This document shows positions 55,283-64,000 of a stretch of DNA of 64,000 nt, piece by piece. Position 1 is the first letter of the stretch. Every line of letters begins with the position of its first letter. A program made the translations under genes and the position numbers. The notes beneath the pieces were generated by a model. That model did no database searches, was not told the DNA's origin, and saw only the letters and a list, made by a program, of their open reading frames with translations. The stretch covers positions 1 through 64,000 of the forward strand of contig JAPZLL010000066.1 in NCBI GenBank assembly GCA_036250225.1, written 5' to 3'. Source of the DNA: Cercophora sp. LCS_1. Taxonomy: Eukaryota > Ascomycota > Sordariomycetes > Sordariales > Lasiosphaeriaceae.

Positions 55283-55769
55283 CTACCTCCTGTCCTGCCA
55301 CGTCTTTTCATCATAGCCGTCCACCAGACGGCTGCCGTACACTTCCACCCACCCGCGGATACCGCCTGTCATGACCTGCGACTCGATCTCACCCCCGACC
55401 TCGTCGATATAGTCCTGCATCCAGGCGGCGCATCGTGGGCCTCGCCCGTTGGATTGACCTAGCGGTTAGCGGGGAAAAGCGGCAGCCGATGGACATACCA
55501 CAATAGAAGATGACCCTTTTGATGCCAGCTCGCGTGCACAGGTCGTAGAGGGTTTTGCGCGTGGGGTAGAAGCTGTGAGCGGGCATGTTGAGGGACGAGC
55601 TAACGGTGCCGCCGGTGCAGTCAGTTCGCCGGGCGTCGACAAGCAGAAAGTTTCGGGGTCCGTCCTGCTCCAGTAATCCGAGGACTTCAGCCTTGTCGAC
55701 CTTGTTTGGTGTCGACTTTGGCTCCGGAAATTCCGTCCACCAAGGTGTCCCGTCATCCCGCCGTGCCAT
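55283..55769 (-). CDS. CDC25/Acr2-like rhodanese (arsenate reductase or phosphatase)
   Basis: Exons 55499-55769 and 55283-55458 flank a very short 40-bp intron (GTATGT donor, GCTAAC branch, CTAG acceptor) and encode 148 residues. The rhodanese fold is clear: NFLLVDARRTDCTGG, SLNMPAHSFYPT, IKRVIFYCGQSNGRGPRC, VMTGGIRGWV. The active loop is C90-G-Q-S-N-G-R96, a CX5R loop as in Acr2 arsenate reductases and CDC25-type phosphatases rather than the CX4 loop of sulfurtransferases. The intron splits this loop just after the catalytic Cys. The start at 55769 (MARRDDGTPWW) is preferred; an in-frame Met lies 33 bases upstream (55802), and the frame stays open far beyond. Confidence 0.87.
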
Positions 55770-56375
55770 TTTCAGGCAGTGATCATGTACGTGGATTGTC
55801 ATCATGTCTTTCTTTCCCGGGTGTTGGATGTTAGCAGATGGTGTGAGGTTGTAAGTTGAAGTGTCTGTTGGCGCTAGATAAGCAGGCGCCGTAGTCGGGT
55901 GTTGTGCAACTTCCGATTCTAGCGGGCGTCCGACAAATCGGGCAGCCTTTTTCGTTTTCACATTGTCCCCGACACGGCCGTTTACGGAAACGGTGGGCTT
56001 GTCCCGAATGCCTGGTGGGACGTTGTTCATTTGCGGCGAGCATATTTCGACATCGGCCCCGGTATTACCCATATCTTTACCCGACACCCTCCAACCGCTT
56101 CGGAGGCAGCCGATTGCACGTGAACTATTGAGCTCCGAGCCGGGTTCGGAATGGAGGTCGCGATAAGGACCATGGGTCGTTACTTCAGCTGTTGGGACCC
56201 TGGCAATAATGGCGCTCACATCTCGGGCCCAGTCTGTCAACATCACAGATGCCGAAGGCTCTAGGAACACAAAGCATAGCTTGATGCATCACCAAATCGC
56301 AGGGCTCATGATATTTGACCAATCCATAACTGCGGACACTCGACGCTGTCCGGACGTCACCCGACAGATGTCCGA
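55770..56375. other. intergenic: rhodanese promoter and WW-gene 3' end
   Basis: The rhodanese frame stays open upstream to 56270, but the sequence there lacks conserved features and is taken as leader or promoter. Confidence 0.45.
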
Positions 56376-57358
56376 CTACTCGTCCTCATAGTACTCCTCC
56401 AACTCCTCCTGGTACTCTTCCCTGGCCTCCTCGAGCTCCTCCAAATCGCTACTGCTCGCGCTGGACGAGTGAGCCTCGGCAAGGGCCTCCTCGTACTCCT
56501 CGCGCGCCTCGTGTAGCGACGAGTTATCCGAGTCGTAGGCCGGATGCTCGACCGGAGCAGGAGGAGGAGGCTGGTAGTACGGCGCTGGGGCCGGCGCGGC
56601 ATAATAGCCCGAGGACTGGTGGTGCCCGTGGTCCGAGTCTGAGTCGGAATCGTCTGTGCCCGTTAGTTTCCGCCTTCACTTTTAGGAAGATGAACATACG
56701 CAAGGCACTGGCAAGAACAGCGCCGCCAACGGCACCCACAGCAAGACCACCTATGATGGCGCCCTTGTTGCTCTTCTTCTTCTCCTTCTTCTCCTCTCCG
56801 TGGCCACCCGAGTACCCATGACCACCGGAGTACCCATGGCCACCACCATAGCTAGGCTGGCCATACCCGCCGTATCCGCCCGAGTCGTGACCGCGCGTGT
56901 CGCTGCCGCCGCCCTGGTGGTTATACCCAGGCGCCTCCCACTGCGAGCGGCCGCTGGCTTGCTCGACGTAGTACCAGCGCTGGTAGTGGCTGTCCCACTG
57001 GGGAATCCAGCCCTGGGGAATGGGCGGCTTGCCAGGCGGCGGTTGGTACTGCGGCTGCTGCGGAGGCGGCGCCGAGTAGCCGTGTTGCGGAGGAGGAGCA
57101 GAGTAGCCCCCGTACGGCTGCGGAGAGTGGCCGCCGTACTGCTGGGGAGGAGGATAGTGCTGGGGCGGAGGCGCGTTATATTGCTGCTGGGGAGGATATC
57201 CTGTGTTTGCTGTCAGATTGCGACATTCGGAGTTAGAGAGGTGAGATTGGCAAGGAGGGGCAGCCACCTGGAGAGGGCGCGCGCTCTTCCTTCTTCTTGT
57301 CTCCCAGGTCGAGACCCAGCTTGTCAAATTCGCCAGCAAGCTTCTTGAAGAACGACAT
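56376..57358 (-). CDS. WW-domain, Gly/Pro/Gln/Tyr-rich protein
   Basis: Exons 57268-57358, 56700-57200 and 56376-56653 with introns of 67 and 46 bp encode 289 residues. After an N-terminal helix (MSFFKKLAGEFDKLGLDLGD) comes a PPQQ/YG-rich tract, then a WW domain (LP-type core GWIPQWDSHYQRWYYVEQ, SGRSQWEAPG) that binds proline-rich ligands. A Gly/Tyr/His-rich stretch follows, then KKEKKKSNKG and a glycine-zipper-like hydrophobic segment (AIIGGLAVGAVGGAVLASAL), then an acidic coiled tail (LEELEEAREEYQEELEEYYE). Function is unknown. It is divergent from the metacaspase gene, whose own N-terminus is similarly Gln/Pro/Gly/Tyr-rich and could be a WW ligand (inference). Confidence 0.85.
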
Positions 57359-57893
57359 GTTTGCGATGCTGCAACGAGAGCCGAAAGATGCTGGGCTGTG
57401 CTGTGCTGGTGTTTTTGGAGGGGAAGGTGCTACGGCCCCACGATCAGACGGGTTCCCGTCGTGGGCGGCCCGTTCCCCCCAGCTGCCTGGACCCTGATCA
57501 GGGGCCACGACGGGCCTGTCTGGTGCCGCGTTGCCGACACCGACAAAAGATCCATCCCACATCCCACCGTGCAGCAAATGCACTGCTTGGCGTCAGATAA
57601 CGCACTCCAGCACGCCGTCAACGTCGCCGGGTGATTTGCCCGTTTGACGCCAACCCGCTAGCGTACAGCATTAGCGGGGCTGGAGGCCACAGCTACCCCT
57701 CCCCCTCCTTCTGACATGACTCTGCCCCGCCTTGCCTCAGCAGGAGGCAGCCCACGACGCGATTCCGGTGCTGACCCCACCATCTGCCCCTGAGCTGAGT
57801 CTTTGACGTGTGACGCTCGTCCTCCAAATCTCTTTGGTTTGTCCTCAACGCTGCCTGCCGTTTGCGTTGTTGCTGTTGACTGCCATTGCCAAC
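57359..57893. promoter_or_regulatory. bidirectional promoter, WW protein / metacaspase
   Basis: A 535-bp gap between divergent starts. No TATA box is clear on either side. The open frames in it are unsupported. Confidence 0.45.
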
Positions 57894-59279
57894 ATGTCAT
57901 ACGGAGGTTATCCCGGTCAGGGCGGTCACTACGGCGGTCCGCCCCCGCCTCAGCAGTACGGCGGTGGGCAGTATGGCGGCGGTGATCAGTACGGGGCGCC
58001 CGGAGGCTACGGGCAGTACCCTCCTCAGCAGCAGCAGCACTATCCTCCGCCGCAGCAGCAGTACCGGCCTCCGCAGCATCCCCCGCCGCAAGGCCTCGAT
58101 ATCTACGGCTATCCCACCGGCGGCGGCGGCGGCACACGTGGGTTCTCGGGGACCCGCGACTTCCACGCCGTCCCCACTGGACACCAGAACTTCGGGCATG
58201 GCGCTCCGGACGGCTACACGTTCGCCTACTCCAACTGCACGGGCAAGCGCCGGGCCCTGCTGATCGGTATCAACTACTTCGGCCAGGACGGCGAGCTGCG
58301 CGGGTGCATCAACGACACCAAGAACCTGTCACAGTTCTTGATCGAGAACCACGGTTACAAGCGCGAGGACATGATCTTCCTAACGGACGACCAGCAGGAC
58401 CCCAACTACCAACCCACGCACGCCAACATCATCCGAGCCATGCAGTGGCTGGTCAAGGACGCACAGCCCAACGATGCGCTCTTCCTGCACTACTCCGGTA
58501 CGTCGTTTGTCTCTCACGTTGTGGTAATAGAGACGCTGATTGGTGGACAGGTCACGGCGGCCAGACCGCGGACACGGACGGCGACGAGGAGGACGGTCAC
58601 GACGAGGTCATTTACCCTGTCGACTTCAAGACGGCCGGCCACATTGTCGACGATGAGATCCACTTTACCGTCGTTAAGCCGTTGCCCGAGGGCGTCCGTC
58701 TAACGGCCATCTTTGACAGCTGCCACTCGGGTTCGTGCATGGATCTGCCGTATCTCTACAGCACCAAGGGCATTCTCAAGGAGCCCAACCTCGCCAAGGA
58801 GGCGGGCGCGGGCCTGCTGTCGGCCGTGGGCGCGTATGCCCGCGGCGATATGGCCGGTGTTGCCAGCTCCATGTTCTCGCTGGCCAAGACGGCGTTCAGC
58901 GGATCAACCGACGCGTACGAGCATACCAAGCGCACCAAGACGTCGCCGGCCGACGTGGTCATGTGGAGTGGCAGCAAGGATGACCAGACTTCGTAAGTTT
59001 TTGTTCGGGGATTCGGAGACTCAGGCTGACACTCATAGCGCCGACGCAACGATCGCGTCCCAGGCCACGGGCGCCATGTCGTGGGCCTTCATCACGGCGC
59101 TCAAGGCCAACCCGAAGCAGAGCTACAAGGAGTTGCTGAACAGCATTCGCGACCTCCTTGAGACCAACTACTCGCAGAAGCCGCAGCTGTCATGCAGCCA
59201 TCCTCTTGGTGAGTCTTTTGTCGCATGTGGAGAGAAAGTGCTGACGCGTGTAGACACGGACATCCTGTTCGTCATGTGA
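57894..59279 (+). CDS. MCA1: metacaspase (type I)
   Basis: Four exons, 57894-58497, 58551-58992, 59039-59208 and 59254-59279, with introns of 53, 46 and 45 bp, encode 413 residues. A low-complexity N-domain (GQGGHYGGPPPPQQYGGGQY and more QQ/PP/YG runs, about residues 1-90) is the type I prodomain. The peptidase follows: KRRALLIGINYFGQ, INDTKNLSQFL, catalytic His203 in HYSGHGGQT and Cys259 in FDSCHSGS, then VMWSGSKDDQTSAD and the end DTDILFVM. Metacaspases cleave after Lys/Arg in a Ca2+-dependent way and serve in stress, protein quality control and cell death. The introns give perfect frame continuity, including the tiny last exon. The gene appears intact. Confidence 0.95.
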
Positions 59280-59763
59280 GGGAGTGCAAGGGTGCATGAT
59301 CGACGGTCGTCAGGGTTCTCCGGGTTTGTCGATCAGTGATGGGAAATTGTTGGCTCGGCGGTTCGGTGAGCGCTGATCCGAGACCCGAGCGGTGCATTGA
59401 GTTTGAGTAAGCCAGCCTTCAATGTGACCTCTGTTGAGCTGTTGAGCTCCGCCTCAGTAACTCGTCGAACAAACTGCAGTGAGGTTGAATGTGAGATGAA
59501 GACTCAATTGATTCTCGGTCTGATACAGTCTGACTACCCATCCAGGCATGACTACTACTACTACAATTACACTATCGTTGAGGGTATAATACGTCGACCA
59601 CCGTGACACACCATGACAAAGGAAAACATTACATTACCTCCGTTCCCTTTCCTTGACGAGTCGCCTCCATCCCGTCACCGCCCCGACCAACCACCATATC
59701 ATCACACGGGACTAATATCCCTTCATCATGACTTCTCTTCGTGACTCCAGCTTCATGATGGAC
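59280..59763. other. convergent 3' region
   Basis: Between the metacaspase and the receptor gene; a TACTAC-rich stretch at about 59550-59565. No gene. Confidence 0.5.
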
Positions 59764-61607
59764 TCACCCAACCAAGGGCTTCAAAAATCCCATCAACCGC
59801 TTGAAACTCCCCTGACTGGACCCCGTCTCATAAGTCCTTGTGCTTCCTTCACTGCTCCTCCGCTCTCTCACATACTTGGGCCACGTATTCGTCAAGACCA
59901 AGTACTTGATACTCGCCTCGGCCGCATCAAACACACTGGCATCAAACGTCTGCGGGATATCACCACCCCAGCTCTTCTCCTCGAGCACCAACGTCTCCAT
60001 ACTCTTATCCTCACCCCTCACAATCCCAACCTCGCTACCCGCACGCGAAGGCAGCGTGCTAGGGATTGTATCCGCAAAGGGCGTGGCGCCGCACGTTGCC
60101 GCCGGCACTGAGCTGGCCGCGTGCTTGAACACACCCTCCAGTTTACGGAGGTCAGACCACGCGATGTTGATCGGAAACTCAGCTGTGAGTGGCGAGATGA
60201 ACGTTGTGTAAATCGCGAGCGCGGTGGTGTATTGCTGTCGAGTGATTTCAGGGGAACAGTTGTGTCGGTTGCGGATAAAGGCCGGAGGGAGTTGTGCTTT
60301 CCATTGGGAGACGGCGGTTAGGAACGAGATGTTTTCGCCGCTGAAATCACGGGTTGCTGAGAATTGGAGGAGGGGTTCGGGGTTCTTGGACAGGACGTGC
60401 TCGAGGGCCGCCATTGTGAGGACAGATTCGCCTGGTAGTTGGGTGAAGTCGGAGGAGGCGTCGAAGGAAGCGAGTTTCTTGGCTTTCCACGGGTTGGAGT
60501 CGGAGGTGGCCGAGGTTGGGGAGACCGGAAGGGTTGGGGTGGAGGAAGACACTGACTTTTTGGATTCCCAGCTGGCGATGCTGTCGAGGGTCTCTTGGCG
60601 GAGGGATTGGTGGCGGCGAAGGTGGATGATGGGGACGAAGACGGTGAAAATTTCCATAACGAAGATGGAGAGGGCGATCCATTGGGGAGGGATGAAGTAC
60701 ATGTTTACGGGGTGCATGGCTGGGACGTAGAGGGCGATGAGCCACATTGGTGCGGCGGGGAGACTGTATTGTACACTGTTAGCTGGAGGGACACGAGGGG
60801 GAGGGAAAGAGTAGGAACGTACCCGGCGATGCAGCATGCCATGGTCTGGAGTTGCCAGCCGTGGGTGTCGCGGATTCCTCTGGACCGCCAGAGAATAATC
60901 GGGGCAATGACCCAGGCCCAGAGGAATTGCCAGAACAATGACGGCCACCACTCCCAGCCGCGGCCTTGTTGCATGGCAATCTCCATGGGCGTCGAGCCGT
61001 AGACCTCGGTGCCCGGAATGCCGAACGAAGGGTGGAACTTGCGGGAGATCATAAAGATCAGAACGACGACAAACAGCTGGCACGCCATGCCGATTGTCAC
61101 AAAGAGAAACATCCGCTGCGAGTACTCCATCCGTCGAAGGCGAGCAAAGATCCCGCCCTTTTGCGTAGGCTTCATCCACTTGGCCGTGACCTGGCTCGAT
61201 GATCTGGCGAATCGGCTCTGGGCTTTGGCAATGTGCAGAAACTGGCTGTTGCCCGCCTGGAAGAGAGCGATGCCGAAGGGATACCAGATGCTCATGATCC
61301 AAAACTCGGCCACCTCAGGGGCCAAGGGACCAACGGCGTATCCGACCTGGACCGTGGCCCAGTACAGATGCAGCAGGATGAGACCGGCAAAGGTGAGCGG
61401 GAGACCACGCATTCGGAGCATGGGCGTGTGGCGCTTGCGGTAGAGATACGACATGCCGGCTGCAAGAGCAGCTGTCCATACGGCGCCGAAGCATATCCAC
61501 CAGATGCCGACAGCATTGAGCCGGACCTGAGGCTTGGTGTCGGGTGTCGTGCCAAACTCGGAGCCGACGGTGGCGGCCCGCATGAGGACCTCGCGGGGGA
61601 GGATCAT
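59764..61607 (-). CDS. seven-transmembrane protein with C-terminal RGS domain (GprK-like)
   Basis: Exons 60823-61607 and 59764-60763 (59-bp intron, GTACGT donor, TACAG acceptor) encode 594 residues. The N-terminal half has about seven hydrophobic spans, beginning VGIWWICFGAVWTAALAAG and including MFLFVTIGMACQLFVVVLIF and PMWLIALYVPAMHPVNMYF. The C-terminal half is an RGS domain: LTMAALEHVLSKNPEPLLQF, NISFLTAVSQWKAQ, FDAAEASIKYLVLTNTWPKY. Such hybrid receptors both sense a ligand and speed GTP hydrolysis on a G-alpha subunit; fungal members are linked to nutrient or stress signalling. The Ser-rich linker before RGS and a long loop inside it (about 100 residues) are common in this class. The start at 61607 leaves a short outside N-terminus. 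Confidence 0.92.
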
Positions 61608-63759
61608 GGTGAACTGAATTCAAAGAGCAACGCGAAAAGGGAGTGTGGCGATCTGATGCCACCCCAAACTCGAAAACAGGAGAGGAACGCGTCGATATAT
61701 GTGATTTCAAAAAAGAGGGGAGGGATGGGGGAGCAATAGTAATTCTTACCCATTTCGATGCAGGCCACCACTAAGCAGGCCCCCAAGCATCCCAACTGGG
61801 TCGCGATCGAGTGACGGCCGAATGCGGTCCAATCTGACCATGGAAGCACCGCCGATCATGGTCATCCGAGGGTCATGGCACGAGGGTGGTCGGTTCCTAG
61901 ACAGGACAACATGGGCATCACCACGCGACGGCAGTCTTTGCACCTGCTGCCCAGCCCTGTAATCGCCGCCGTTGAGAGACACCAGTGGTTGGAGCAAGGC
62001 AAGGGAGAAAGCCACGGCTGCTAACGGCCCGAACAGTCGGATCACCAGTGCTTGCTGCGGTGTTTGTTCGCCATCCCGCTGTGAGAGAGCGCATGCTGTG
62101 GCGCAGCCGCCACCAATATCACTGGCCGTCACCTGGATGCCATCCCGAAAAGTGTCGGAGGCAGGGGCGTTGAGGGGGACTGGTGGGTGCCTGCCAAGTT
62201 GGTCGCGGGGGTCGCGGTGTGTGATCGGGCAAACAGCGCTGCCAGCAAAAAGGCCGACGGTGAGCCGCGAGTGCGAATCGAGACTGGAAAGACGGCAAAG
62301 TCGCGTTTGCTGTGCTTCGATCCCCAGCATGTCTCAGGTGCCAAGTCGCTGGGTAGCATCGGACGAATAAGCTTGTCGCTTGCGCTGTCGATCACCATAT
62401 TGCTTTTGCTATGCGCGGCGCGGAGCAGGGTTGGTGCTTGGACGGGAGTGCTGGGTGTGCTGTGTGCTCGGGCAGCAGGTGCGATGGGTGGTAGGTGCCT
62501 TAGGTAAGGCGTCCATCTGTGCAGCCTAGCTCCGGCTGGCGTCTGGCGTCTGCAGCCTCCCGCTACCACTATGGACGTTTCGCATTGACGTCGTTGAATT
62601 GAAGATACATACGTCGTAGCTTCGACGGCGGCTTCGTTGACGCCGTTGTCGAAAACCCAGCCCAATGGTGTCGTGGGGGAGCGACGCAGATCGACCATGC
62701 TCACTAATCAGAAACCCAGTGTCCCCCGCGAGTTCCCGGGCACAAACTACCGGCGACGACCCACTCGCGCCGGCTATCACCACCGGGCTCTGGCGCCAAG
62801 CACCGCGCTAGTGCAAGGTCCCGCCGGAAACGCCAGTGATTGACAACCCTAATTTTGTGGACCTCGGAGGTGTCTTGGCCGCCAATTGCCGAATCATTAC
62901 GGCCTCGTCGGCAGCTCGTGACCGCACTGCCGAAACCGAAACAGCAAAAAGAAAAACCAACGCGAGAAAACGGCTGGGCGTTGGTTTGTGACGTCGTTGT
63001 GACTCTGGTGGCGGGGAGCCAATTCGCGATTGGGATCTCACACACCGCACCGTGACAACACGTTTGCAGATCCGGGGCTGGGCGTGAGACAGCAAACCTT
63101 TTGTTTCGTCGCGTGTGAAGCGGAAGCTGCCGGACGACGTGTGTGGGTGAGGGGAATGGCGCCATCCGTCGGCAGACCCAATGAGAAGGAGAGCGTTTCG
63201 GCTCTTGGCAAGAGTTTAATCTCATCTTAGTCCGATCCCAACAACGCGGTCACGGCAAATGCATCGCGAATGCATCGCGACTTAATTCGGACGAAATCTT
63301 GGTGTTTTTGCTGCCAACCGCCACTTGAACAGATTTCTTGTCTGCAATCTTTGTGACAACACAATTGCTTGTTGGAAGTTGTTATAACTGATAAAAGAAC
63401 AATTGAACCGAGTGCTTTGATCAACCTGTGCTCTATGTTTCTTTGGCTCGACGCTCTTTGTCTCGACTCTCGAGTCCCCCTCGTCCTCGCGCCCGAGGCT
63501 ATTTTAACGACTTCGGCCCAAGTATATACTACTTTCCAACCCCATCAAATTCCGGCGGTAATCCACCCAGAAACAATTCACTCTGGGGTCGTGATACTTC
63601 TTCACAACAACCAGATCACAAGATGTTCAACAAACGACCTCACCAATGGCTTTGAAGTGGATAACACCGCCATTATGGTCGCGAGCTGCCGTCAACTGCA
63701 ACAGACAACCCGTTTTTTTCGAGTTGCCGCCCCATCCATCCTCTCAAAGAGGAGATCAA
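61608..63759. other. long intergenic region, no gene seen
   Basis: Over 2 kb. Open frames on both strands between 61746 and 63225 overlap in several phases; none has a domain. One plus-strand frame (62187-62507) has a single hydrophobic span but poor coding character. It contains the receptor gene's promoter and perhaps a long leader, as is common for signalling genes in fungi. Confidence 0.45.
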
Positions 63760-63766
63760 TATAAAA
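63760..63766 (+). promoter_or_regulatory. TATA box of the gene at the right edge
   Basis: TATAAAA stands in GATCAATATAAAAAGGAGC, 149 bp upstream of an ATG at 63915, a common fungal arrangement for strongly regulated genes. Confidence 0.5.
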
Positions 63767-63914
63767 AGGAGCATTCACTCGCCGGGTTGGGATGGATCTG
63801 TCACTCATCACTCACAACAATCCGCAAGGATCAGGAGAATTTAGAGTAGAATAGCGTAGACTGGAATCTACCTCTTTTACCCACTACTACTCTAGGTACC
63901 AGGGCTAGATTGAC

Positions 63915-64000
63915 ATGAACTCCAACATGATTTCCTCTCCTCAGCGCGGGCCGCCTGGGGCAGGACTCAAGGGATTCTGCAACTTCCTCCTTCTGGCTTA
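63915..64000 (+). CDS. 5' end of an unidentified gene, cut by the window edge
   Basis: From ATG 63915 the frame is open to the window end (28 full codons): MNSNMISSPQRGPPGAGLKG followed by a hydrophobic run. The TATA box 149 bp upstream supports a true start. Too short to identify. Confidence 0.35.
   Translation, partial: MNSNMISSPQRGPPGAGLKGFCNFLLLA

Noticed and set aside
62129..62704. 191-residue minus-strand frame upstream of the 7TM-RGS receptor
   Set aside because: It overlaps other frames in both strands, is rich in Pro/Ser/Arg, and shows no domain or splice link to the receptor.
1..64000. CRISPR array, bacterial operon, or viral genes
   Set aside because: Spliceosomal introns throughout, no regularly spaced direct repeats with unique spacers, and no viral hallmark genes.

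Overview
The window reads as a piece of a filamentous ascomycete genome, most likely a Sordariomycete. The evidence is many short GT-AG introns of 40-125 bp with CTAAC-type branch sites, HET-domain (heterokaryon incompatibility) genes, NACHT-type NLR remains, a fungal metacaspase, a 7TM-RGS receptor, WSC and DUF3844 proteins, and pogo/Tc1 transposon relics whose stop codons look like products of RIP (C-to-T and G-to-A). Species cannot be named from the sequence alone. Intron-exon models below were worked out by hand by joining reading frames across splice sites.

Layout. 1-19.5 kb is accessory and decayed: a pogo/Fot1-like transposase cut by the left edge, an intact HET gene, an NLR pseudogene (hydrolase-NACHT) that keeps three recognisable parts and two intact introns, orphan fragments, a truncated areA-like gene, and, between two inverted copies of the same 20-bp minisatellite, a small secreted protein gene with ten cysteines. 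Then come a Tc1 fragment, a TPR fragment, a chimeric PD-(D/E)XK-like/LaeA-like methyltransferase relic and a second pogo-like fragment. 19.5-31.2 kb holds intact genes: a P2B calcium ATPase, a CYP51 sterol demethylase, a Ser/Thr-rich single-pass membrane protein, a syntaxin-like Qa-SNARE with an unusual zero layer, and a secreted amidohydrolase. 31.2-48.5 kb is mixed: a second intact HET gene, a Thr-rich cell-surface protein with a C-terminal jelly-roll-like domain, a WSC membrane protein, a third and badly damaged HET gene, a small secreted protein, a broken amidase, a tail fragment of a membrane protein and an intact MFS exporter. 49.7-61.6 kb is a compact housekeeping block: a membrane protein of unknown role, a DUF3844 ER/vacuolar protein, NTR2 (spliceosome disassembly), SmG (spliceosomal core), a CDC25/Acr2-like rhodanese, a WW-domain protein, a metacaspase and a 7TM-RGS receptor. 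The last 2.4 kb is mostly non-coding, with a TATA box and the probable start of another gene at the right edge.

How the parts relate. The non-self recognition theme recurs (two intact HET genes, one HET pseudogene, one NLR pseudogene and a TPR remnant), mixed with transposon relics whose damage is largely C-to-T/G-to-A. NTR2 and SmG are divergent neighbours and both serve the spliceosome. The WW-domain protein and the metacaspase are also divergent and share Gln/Gly/Pro/Tyr-rich low-complexity tracts. The most novel-looking object is the ten-cysteine secreted peptide gene inside the inverted minisatellite pair, which was reconstructed here from three exons too short to appear as an ORF.
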